Shown here piece after piece: positions 16,476-24,362 of a stretch of 44,348 nucleotides of DNA. Source of the stretch: Bacteroidales bacterium (GTDB lineage: Bacteria; Bacteroidota; Bacteroidia; Bacteroidales; F082); assembly GCA_027022105.1 (NCBI GenBank), contig JALVZH010000018.1, forward strand, positions 2,020-46,367. The letters run 5' to 3'. A model generated the notes under the pieces. It worked only from the letters and a program-made list of their open reading frames with translations, did no database searches and had not been told where the DNA came from. A program made the position numbers and the translations under genes. Numbering within the stretch: the stretch's first letter is position 1; every line of letters starts with the position of its first letter.

Positions 16476-18962
16476 ATGAAAAAACTGTTATACTTATCAT
16501 TAGCCCTGGCAATAATTTTCGCTTCCGGCTGCAGAAAAGAGGAAAATCCGCAACCCGAACCGGAGCCTGATCCTGAACCGACGCAGGAGTATATTGTGGC
16601 CGAAAATACGGTTGTTGTTGATGAAAATGCAAGGAATGCCATCACCAGTATCGATACTGCAAATTTCCGGTTCACTTTTGACGGAAGCAGCACCATTATC
16701 GATTCTCTTAAAGTTGGCGATATACTTGTTGACAGTTCTTCTGAAATGGCTCCTTACGGATATCTTAGAAAGGTAAAATCCATAAGCGGCAACAAAGATG
16801 GCGAAACGGTTGTGGTTACCGAAGCCGCCACGCTGGTAGAAGCCGTTCATAAAGGAAGCATTCATTTTAATACCGGTAAGCTTTCCATGGCACAGGTTGA
16901 ACGCTATGAACTTGCCGACGGTGTTACATTACAAAACCTTAAAAACACCGATTTCACAGTTTTTTCCATGGACTATGAAAAGGTTTTCACCAACGAATAC
17001 GGAGAGGTAACCATTTCGGGGCACACCGACCTCGACATCGAGTTCTTTTTCGATTTCGACTGGGATTGGGAACTTCTGCCTTATCCCCACGCTTTTGTCG
17101 ATAAATTCGAATCAGGCGTAAAAATCAATCAAAATGCCTCAATTAATGTTTATTCCGAAGCAGGGGCGGGCATGCACGAGCGTATCTCTCTGGCAAAATT
17201 TTATTTCACCCCCTGGACCTTTACGGTTGGGCCCGTGCCTGTGGTGTTTGTACCCCGTATCGAGTTGTTTGTCGAGATGGACGGCAGCATAACAGCTGTT
17301 TTTACATCATCGGCTACCGAAACACTCAACGGACGTATCGGGTCGAGATATACCGACGGTAACGGCTGGAGTAAGATTTCGGAAAAACAATACGAAACGG
17401 ATTATGTTGCACCAAACCTTACGGCAGGAGCCGAATTCGGCGCTCATATCGGGCCTGAAATTGCCCTGTTGCTTTATGGTATAGCAGGCCCTTATGCCGA
17501 CCTTACCGCCTGCAGTCAGATAAATGCCTTTTTACATACGGCAACCGGAAACTGGGACCTGGAATTTAAAGTGGGTATGCGAAGCCGGGTTGGCGTGGTG
17601 ATGGATATCATCGGATTTAGAGAAAGCTGGAACCCGGGTGAATATTGCCTGTTTGAAGAAACACTTTTGCACCTTGAAAACGAACCTTTTGGAAACGATA
17701 TTTTTATCTCTTTTCCCATTGACGGAGGTTCCTATTTAATTGGTGACGATATTACGGTAACAACATCATATACGGGCGAAACCCCCGATGAAGTTGAATT
17801 TATCTACGACAATACTCTTGTTTTTACCGATACCGAAGAACCGTTTGAATATGTTATACCCACTGCCAATGAGCCTGAAGGGGGCCATATAATCCGTGTA
17901 AATGCAAAAATTAACGGGTTAGAAATAGCAAGCGATTATGCCTCATTTAATTTAGTAATTCCTGTTTGGGATTTGCTCGATTTGAGTTCCGCAGGACTAA
18001 ATGAAAATACCGATGCCAACGACCTCTTTTTTAACAGCACCTCCGACGGGTGGATGACCGTTGAATCTTATTCGGGATCGGGGAAAATTCTTAAAACCAA
18101 TGATGCGGGAGTAACCTGGGAAGAGATTAGCACCATTTCCACGCCGCTGCGTCAGGTTATTATGTTTAATTCGTCCGAAGGGATTTTCCTTGCCGGCGAC
18201 GGAAGGGTTATGTTTACAAGCGACGGAGGCAACAACCTTGAAGAACTTACTTACGGCCAGTTTAACCGGCCTTCGTTTCAATGGAACGATGTTTTTGACC
18301 TTGCTACCAATAACGATGGCGAAATAGTGGCAGTTACCAAAGACGAAGGAATTCCTTATTACTTTAAAGTGGGTAGGGCTAATATGGCCTCGCACGACCC
18401 CGCAGGATATTTCAAATTGCCCTATCCGAACGAATACGGACTGCCTCCGAAAATTGTAATGAAGGGAAATAAAGGGTTTCTTTACAATGTTTACCATGAA
18501 GACGAGCCTGATAAATCCTATTTTATGTCAACAACCGATGGCGGTGTCAGCTGGGAAGGTTTTGAACTGGGTTCGGTGGATGTAAACACGCGGCTGTATG
18601 GCGCCCACATGCCCGATGAAACACATGTGTGGATTGTAGGCGAAGATGACAACGGTGCCGTGGTAATTATGTCGGACAATGGTGGCAACAGTTGGACAAC
18701 CGTCAATTTAACCGGAACCCCCGGCTTTAGTTCGGTTTATTTTACCAGCAACGATATTGGCTACGCAACGGTAAAAGAGTGGAGCGATGAGTTTGAAGCC
18801 AAACTGTATAAAACACTTGACGGCGGCCATACCTGGAATCCGATGATTGATACCAGAGGAAAATACGGAATGAGCAGCGTATTCTTTCTCGGCCAGGATT
18901 TTGGTGTGGTTTGCGGCAAAGGGCCGTATGTTTACAGGTATTCGGTTGGGAAAACCAGATAA
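16476..18962 (+). CDS. Lipoprotein with C-terminal BNR/Ycf48-like beta-propeller repeats
   Basis: Lipobox-like LALAIIFASGCRKEEN followed by PEPEPDPEP linker; repeated TSDGGNN, TTDGGVSWEGF, MSDNGGNSWTTV, TLDGGHTWNPM motifs. Confidence 0.85.
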   Translation: MKKLLYLSLALAIIFASGCRKEENPQPEPEPDPEPTQEYIVAENTVVVDENARNAITSIDTANFRFTFDGSSTIIDSLKVGDILVDSSSEMAPYGYLRKVKSISGNKDGETVVVTEAATLVEAVHKGSIHFNTGKLSMAQVERYELADGVTLQNLKNTDFTVFSMDYEKVFTNEYGEVTISGHTDLDIEFFFDFDWDWELLPYPHAFVDKFESGVKINQNASINVYSEAGAGMHERISLAKFYFTPWTFTVGPVPVVFVPRIELFVEMDGSITAVFTSSATETLNGRIGSRYTDGNGWSKISEKQYETDYVAPNLTAGAEFGAHIGPEIALLLYGIAGPYADLTACSQINAFLHTATGNWDLEFKVGMRSRVGVVMDIIGFRESWNPGEYCLFEETLLHLENEPFGNDIFISFPIDGGSYLIGDDITVTTSYTGETPDEVEFIYDNTLVFTDTEEPFEYVIPTANEPEGGHIIRVNAKINGLEIASDYASFNLVIPVWDLLDLSSAGLNENTDANDLFFNSTSDGWMTVESYSGSGKILKTNDAGVTWEEISTISTPLRQVIMFNSSEGIFLAGDGRVMFTSDGGNNLEELTYGQFNRPSFQWNDVFDLATNNDGEIVAVTKDEGIPYYFKVGRANMASHDPAGYFKLPYPNEYGLPPKIVMKGNKGFLYNVYHEDEPDKSYFMSTTDGGVSWEGFELGSVDVNTRLYGAHMPDETHVWIVGEDDNGAVVIMSDNGGNSWTTVNLTGTPGFSSVYFTSNDIGYATVKEWSDEFEAKLYKTLDGGHTWNPMIDTRGKYGMSSVFFLGQDFGVVCGKGPYVYRYSVGKTR

Positions 18963-19052
18963 TAAATCGAATGCATTACTTTTAGTTCCGGCGAAATAAC
19001 ATGATAATATGGCTTTTTCATTTTAATATGCCGTTTTAGTTTTACAAGGAGG

Positions 19053-19221
19053 TTGTTTAAAGTTAACGTGATGAAAATGAGTATAAAATATTGGAAACCA
19101 GAAAATGAATTCCATTATTCCCCTCCTTGGAGGGGTGCAGGGGTGGGTTTATTAAAAAAGATATTCACTTTTCTGGTTTCCAATATTTTATACTATAACC
19201 GTTTTATTAGACTTTAAACAA
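19053..19221. repeat. Intergenic hairpin element copy 2 (inner arms 19081-19110 / 19163-19193; outer TTGTTTAAAGT 19053-19063 / ACTTTAAACAA 19211-19221)
   Basis: GTATAAAATATTGGAAACCAGAAAATGAAT vs reverse complement GTATAAAATATTGGAAACCAGAAAAGTGAAT (single bulge); core CCCCTCCTTGGAGGGG. Confidence 0.93.
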
Positions 19222-19245
19222 GTTCAAGATTTAAAATTTATAAAA

Positions 19246-21339
19246 ATGATTAAAAAACTATTATTTACAACCATTACGTTTTTCGTAATTTCCACAATGG
19301 TTGCACAGGTAGGCATTAACTATGATGGATCCGTGCCTGCGTCACATTCAATTTTGGATGTCAAATCAGATTCAACAGGAATGATTATCCCCAGACTTAA
19401 CACAACACAAAGAGGTGTGTTGGCCTCAAAACTGGATAATTCACATAAGGGGATGTTAGTTTATGACAAAACCGGGAACATGATGTTTTTCTGGAACGGT
19501 TCTGAATTTGAAAATTTTGAATCTGGAGGAGTTACTATTCTCAGAGATGAAGATGGCGATACCTACATTGATACCGATAGCGGGGTTGATCCGGATTACA
19601 TAGCCGTCTCCACCGGAGGAACAATTTTTTGGATTTTCGACCATGGAAGACTGGCTACAAATAATACAGGTTCATCAGTATTTATTGGTGAAGGGGCAGG
19701 TGTTCATGACGATCTTACAGACAACAAGAATGTATTTATTGGACAAAATGCTGGAACGGCGAACAGTACAGGGTACGAAAATGCAGCAATTGGTTACGAA
19801 TCGTTTATAGCCAATACCAGTGGAGCAAACAATACCGCTTTTGGTAGTTCAAGCCTGAAAAGCAGCACCACTGCAAGTTTCAATACTGCTATAGGGTCAA
19901 GAGCACTTGAAAATACAACAACCAGTGCATACAATACAGCCCTTGGAACCTACTCCCTCAGGCATAATACAATTGGAGCAAAAAATGTTGCCCTTGGCTA
20001 TGCTTCAGGATTTTATACCGGTGGATCCAAAAATACAATTATTGGTTACAGAGCCGGAAGGGGTACATCTGCAAACAACATCAGCGGTAATGTTTTTATC
20101 GGTTACGAAGCCGGTTATTTTGAAACAGGTGACAACAAGTTGTATATTGAAAACTCCAATTCATCAAGTCCTCTTATTTATGGTGACTTTTCAAACAATG
20201 TTTTAGGATTTATGGGTGATGTTGGGATAGGAACAAAAAACCCTTTAAAAGACCTTCACATTATGGGAACTACTTCGCTTGCATCCTTACTTATTTCACC
20301 GAATACATCTGTCAATGGCAATTCTGAAATTTTGTTTACTGAAGATGATGATTTTACTTATGGAATGTTCATAAAATACAATGGGAACGATAACAGATTA
20401 TATTTTTACGGAAAGGCTGATGCTGATACCTCCGGGTCTCACCTTACCATAGAGAGGGATGGAAATGTTGGTATTGGAACAGATAATCCAACAGAGGCTT
20501 TTGAGGTTGTAACCACCTCCGATAGACGTACTGTATATTTCACTGGTGAAGGACAGGGAATCGATGATGCAACTGTTTATTCTGATAATACAAGTACAGG
20601 CTCCGGTATTGCCGGTTTTTTCCAAACTGCCGGAACAGACGCAACTTTCGTTCTAAAACAAAATGGGACAGGACACTTTCTGAAAGCTTTTGGTCCGGAC
20701 GGAGGAGATGAAGAGTGGAATGTTCGTAATGATGGAACCATGCAGTTTTATAACTCCGGTCACCACCGTACTATTGCGATTGAACCATCAGAATCAGGCA
20801 CCAACGATGCAGGACAAATTACCCTTTACGATGCTACAGGAACCATCCGTACCATAGAAATAGATGGTGATTATAATGGTAACGGCAGAATAACAACCAA
20901 CGAACTTCAAATAACCGGGGGCAGCGATTTGTCCGAATTTTTTGAGCTTTCCGATTATTCAGAAATTAAAAAAGGAATGGTGGTTTCAATTGATGAAAAT
21001 AATCCGGGACAACTGAAAATTACCACTGAAGCATACGATAAAAAAGTAGCCGGAATTGTCAGCGGTGCCAACAGCATTAAACCGGGTTTGATAATGAGTC
21101 AGAAAGGAACCATTGCCGATGGCGAACACCTTATCGCCCTTTCGGGCAGAGTGTATTGTATGGTTGATGCAACAAAGAATCCGGTTGAAATTGGTGATAT
21201 GCTAACTACCTCTTCAACTCCGGGCCATGCTATGAAAGTTGATGATTACCAACAAGCTCAGGGCTCTATTATTGGTAAGGCAATGACTTCGCTTAAAAAG
21301 GGAAAAGGTTTGGTTTTGGTTCTGGTCACTCTTCAATAA
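19246..21339 (+). CDS. Fiber-like secreted protein A1 (shared N-terminal module, short 17-aa repeats, Peptidase_G2-like/SDLSEFFEL C-terminal module)
   Basis: Signal peptide..QVGINYDGSVPASHSILDVKSDSTGMIIPRLNTTQR; NTAFGSSSLKSSTTASF-type units; VGIGTKNPLKDLHI; C-terminus SDLSEFFELSDYSEIKKGMVVSIDENNPGQLKITTEAYDKKVAGIVSGAN..GDMLTTSSTPGHAMKV..IIGKAMTSLKKGKGLVLVLVTLQ. Confidence 0.88.
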   Translation: MIKKLLFTTITFFVISTMVAQVGINYDGSVPASHSILDVKSDSTGMIIPRLNTTQRGVLASKLDNSHKGMLVYDKTGNMMFFWNGSEFENFESGGVTILRDEDGDTYIDTDSGVDPDYIAVSTGGTIFWIFDHGRLATNNTGSSVFIGEGAGVHDDLTDNKNVFIGQNAGTANSTGYENAAIGYESFIANTSGANNTAFGSSSLKSSTTASFNTAIGSRALENTTTSAYNTALGTYSLRHNTIGAKNVALGYASGFYTGGSKNTIIGYRAGRGTSANNISGNVFIGYEAGYFETGDNKLYIENSNSSSPLIYGDFSNNVLGFMGDVGIGTKNPLKDLHIMGTTSLASLLISPNTSVNGNSEILFTEDDDFTYGMFIKYNGNDNRLYFYGKADADTSGSHLTIERDGNVGIGTDNPTEAFEVVTTSDRRTVYFTGEGQGIDDATVYSDNTSTGSGIAGFFQTAGTDATFVLKQNGTGHFLKAFGPDGGDEEWNVRNDGTMQFYNSGHHRTIAIEPSESGTNDAGQITLYDATGTIRTIEIDGDYNGNGRITTNELQITGGSDLSEFFELSDYSEIKKGMVVSIDENNPGQLKITTEAYDKKVAGIVSGANSIKPGLIMSQKGTIADGEHLIALSGRVYCMVDATKNPVEIGDMLTTSSTPGHAMKVDDYQQAQGSIIGKAMTSLKKGKGLVLVLVTLQ

Positions 21340-21348
21340 CTATTGATT

Positions 21349-23865
21349 ATGAAAAAAGTTGTAATTCTGTTTGCAGCTCTTTTATTGATTTTTTCTTCTT
21401 TTCTTTTTTTCGGAAAAAACGAAAAAAAATATGGATACGGAGGGGAGGAAAAATACAATAAAGCAACACATGCTGCCGACTACCAGAAATTCCGCAGAAA
21501 ATCCAGAGAAGATAAAAACGGTCGTATTCCAATGGATGGATTGATAAAAGCAAAAGAGCATATTAAAACAATGACGGGTGTTTCGCGTGATGCAGGTCTT
21601 TGGGAATGGGAATGGCTTGGCCCGTCGAACATAGGTGGCCGTATCAGAACAATACTTCCCGACCCCAATGATCCGAATACTATCTGGATAGGTTCGGCAG
21701 GCGGAGGCATATGGAAAACTACTGACGGAGGAAATACATGGTCAACAGTTGGTGATTTTATTCCCACTTTAACCGTCAGTTCTCTTGTGTTTGACCCATC
21801 TTCAACCAATATTATTTATGCTGCCACCGGAGAGGGTTTTGGAAATTTTGATGCACTTCCGGGTGCCGGAATATTAAAAAGTACCGATGGAGGAGTAACA
21901 TGGTATCAGCTTGCGAGTACCAACATTGATGATTTTAAATATGTGAACCGTCTTGCGGCACATCCCGACCCCGATAGTGCCGGAGTACTTTATACTGTAA
22001 CAAGTGACAATGGCGTTTTTAAAACAGAAGACGGAGGTGATACCTGGGATTTTAAATTAAATACAAATTCAAAAGCCTATGATGTAAAAATTAACCCTCA
22101 TAATCCAAACCAGATTATTGTTGGCTGCGAAAATGCTGTTTATCTTTCAAATGATGATGGAAATAGCTGGCAAAGGCAAACAACGGGTTTTCAAAATAAA
22201 CTTCCTTTAAACCCGGGTAGATGTGAGGTTACTTTTTGCCCATCGAACCAAAGCAAAATATATGTTACAATGGAAAGAAACGGAGGTGAAATCTGGCGCT
22301 CAACCGATAGTGGCTCAACATGGACTAATATGAGTACAGGGACTAACTATATGAATGATCAGGGTTGGTATGATAACGCCATATGGGTAAGCCCTCAAAA
22401 CAGTAACTGGCTTGTAGTCGGAGGTATCGATCTTTGGCGAAGTACCGACGGCGGCGCAACTCTTACAAAAATCAGCGACTGGCACGATTATCATAATAAC
22501 AGTAGCGCTGATTCGCCTCATGCCGACCAACATGCAATTGTGAGTGCAGGCGATTACGATCAATCAACCAATCCGGTTGTTTATGTGGGTAATGACGGGG
22601 GAATTCAGAGAGCCGGTAATATATGGACGGTTACGGAAAATTCAGGATGGGATAATCTTGCAAATACCTCTCTGGGAATTACACAGTTTTTTGGTGGAGC
22701 AGCAGCCTCCGACGGAAGCATTATTGTAGGCGGAGCACAGGATAACGATAAACTCAGGTACAGAAGCAGTGGTGCCTGGAGCGGTTCGAACAACTGGTAT
22801 CAGGCACAGACAGGAGATGGTGGCTACGCGGCAATAAATTATAATGATTTAAACATTGTTTACGGCTCATATGTAAGACTTAGAATAATGAAGAGTACAG
22901 ACGGGGGCGATAGCTATTCCAATTCATACAATGGCATTGCCGACCAGGGGAATCCGTTAAGGGCTTTGTTTATATCTCCTTTTAGCATGGACCCCAATGA
23001 CCCGACCATACTTGTAGCAGGAGGTTCCAGGATATGGAGAACCACCAATTCTGCTAATAACTGGGGAGAAATTCGTGCAGAAATAGGCAGCTTTATTAAT
23101 AACAATGGTGACCTTGAATTTTTTAAATGTAGTGCCATTGATATAGACGACGGTAATTCGCAATTGATTTGGGTTGGTTATAACAACGGTCATGTTGCCT
23201 ATACAAACGATGCCGGAGCGTCATGGCAAAGAGTTGACGATAATGGTGTAGGAATTCCGGACAGATATATTACCGATATTGCCATTAACCCAAATACCCC
23301 TACACAGGTATTTGTTACTACCGGGGGATATAATCCTGATAATGTATGGTTTTCGGATGATGCAGGAGTAACATGGTACAACCGAAGCGGTAGTGCGCCA
23401 AACAACCTCCCTTCTATTCAGGTAAATACCATACGGTTTCATCCTTCAAACTCCAATTGGGTTTACGTTGGGACCGATATGGGTGTTTTTGCCTCACAAG
23501 ACAAGGGGAACAACTGGAGTGTTGTAACCAATACAAATGCAGGAAACGGTAATGAAGGCCCGGTAAATACCGAAGTATCAGAACTTTTTTGGCAGGGTGA
23601 TGAATTTCTTATAGCTGCAACTCACGGACGTGGAATGTACCGTACGGCATGCCCACCATACAAAATTTATGTTGATGCCAACGCTGCTCCGGGTGGCAAT
23701 GGCAGTCAGGCACATCCGTTTAAAACAGTGGCCGAAGCTGTGGCGGTTGCAGGTCCCGGAGCAACCATTTCAATAGAATCCGGAACTTACGACGAATCGG
23801 AAATCATTACTTTTCAGAATGAGGGATATATAATTGCTCCTAACGGCGGGGTGCTGATAAAATAA
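21349..23865 (+). CDS. BNR/sortilin-like beta-propeller protein B1 with C-terminal DUF1565-like segment
   Basis: Repeated STDGGxTW motifs, SNIGGRIRTILPDPNDPNTIWIGSAGGGIWKTTDGGNTW; C-terminus IYVDANAAPGGNGSQAHPFKTVAEAVAVAGPGATISIESGTYDESE. Confidence 0.9.
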   Translation: MKKVVILFAALLLIFSSFLFFGKNEKKYGYGGEEKYNKATHAADYQKFRRKSREDKNGRIPMDGLIKAKEHIKTMTGVSRDAGLWEWEWLGPSNIGGRIRTILPDPNDPNTIWIGSAGGGIWKTTDGGNTWSTVGDFIPTLTVSSLVFDPSSTNIIYAATGEGFGNFDALPGAGILKSTDGGVTWYQLASTNIDDFKYVNRLAAHPDPDSAGVLYTVTSDNGVFKTEDGGDTWDFKLNTNSKAYDVKINPHNPNQIIVGCENAVYLSNDDGNSWQRQTTGFQNKLPLNPGRCEVTFCPSNQSKIYVTMERNGGEIWRSTDSGSTWTNMSTGTNYMNDQGWYDNAIWVSPQNSNWLVVGGIDLWRSTDGGATLTKISDWHDYHNNSSADSPHADQHAIVSAGDYDQSTNPVVYVGNDGGIQRAGNIWTVTENSGWDNLANTSLGITQFFGGAAASDGSIIVGGAQDNDKLRYRSSGAWSGSNNWYQAQTGDGGYAAINYNDLNIVYGSYVRLRIMKSTDGGDSYSNSYNGIADQGNPLRALFISPFSMDPNDPTILVAGGSRIWRTTNSANNWGEIRAEIGSFINNNGDLEFFKCSAIDIDDGNSQLIWVGYNNGHVAYTNDAGASWQRVDDNGVGIPDRYITDIAINPNTPTQVFVTTGGYNPDNVWFSDDAGVTWYNRSGSAPNNLPSIQVNTIRFHPSNSNWVYVGTDMGVFASQDKGNNWSVVTNTNAGNGNEGPVNTEVSELFWQGDEFLIAATHGRGMYRTACPPYKIYVDANAAPGGNGSQAHPFKTVAEAVAVAGPGATISIESGTYDESEIITFQNEGYIIAPNGGVLIK

Positions 23866-23932
23866 AGGAACCGTTAATAGCAGGGGTTTTGTTTTCGAGC
23901 AGATATTTTGATTTGTCAATAATCAATGAAGC

Positions 23933-24097
23933 TGTTTAAAGTTAACGGGATGACAATGAGTATAAAATATTGAAAACCAGAAAATGAATTCCATTATTCC
24001 CCTCCTTGGAGGGGGAGGGGTGGGTTTATTAAAAAAAGATATTCACTTTTCTGGTTTTCAATATTTTATAATTTATCAAATGTTTAGACTTTAAACA
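23933..24097. repeat. Intergenic hairpin element copy 3 (inner arms 23961-23989 / 24041-24070; outer TGTTTAAAGT 23933-23942 / ACTTTAAACA 24088-24097)
   Basis: TATAAAATATTGAAAACCAGAAAATGAAT vs reverse complement TATAAAATATTGAAAACCAGAAAAGTGAAT (single bulge). Confidence 0.93.
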
Positions 24098-24114
24098 AGT
24101 TAAATGTATTTGCC

Positions 24115-24225
24115 CGTAATTTAAAAATCATAATTGTTCTGTTATCCCTTTTTCCGGCAATTACTTTTGACGGCTCGCCGGTATCGTTATACAGCCTGCA
24201 AAAGTTTACCGTGAAATCCCCTTAG
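24115..24225 (+). pseudogene. Degraded 5' remnant of a TPR gene paralogous to 28973-30382
   Basis: KIIIVLLSLFPAITFDGSPVSLYSLQKFTVKSP* aligns with KTIIVLLILFPGITFADSLVRLDSLQKQLNL of the intact TPR protein; no start codon; stop after ~33 codons. Confidence 0.8.
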
Positions 24226-24261
24226 TAAAAATTTGAAATAATTTTTATTTGTTTTGCCTTT

Positions 24262-24290
24262 TTTGTAATTTTGTCTTGTTGCATAACTTT
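24262..24290 (+). promoter_or_regulatory. Candidate Bacteroidota promoter for A2 (TTTG / TAACTTTG)
   Basis: TTTG at 24262-24265 and TAACTTTG (TAnnTTTG) at 24283-24290, ~70 nt before the A2 ATG. Confidence 0.45.
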
Positions 24291-24362
24291 GGTGTTTTTG
24301 TTATTTTAAAAGTTTTATGAAATCTGAAACCGGAATAAATTATAACCCAAAAAATAACAAAA

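Noticed and set aside
23650-23865. B1/B2 C-terminus as a truncated beta-helix (incomplete gene)
   Set aside because: Both copies end the same way with an intact DUF1565-like segment, and this ending is plausible for BNR proteins, so no frameshift or truncation is inferred.
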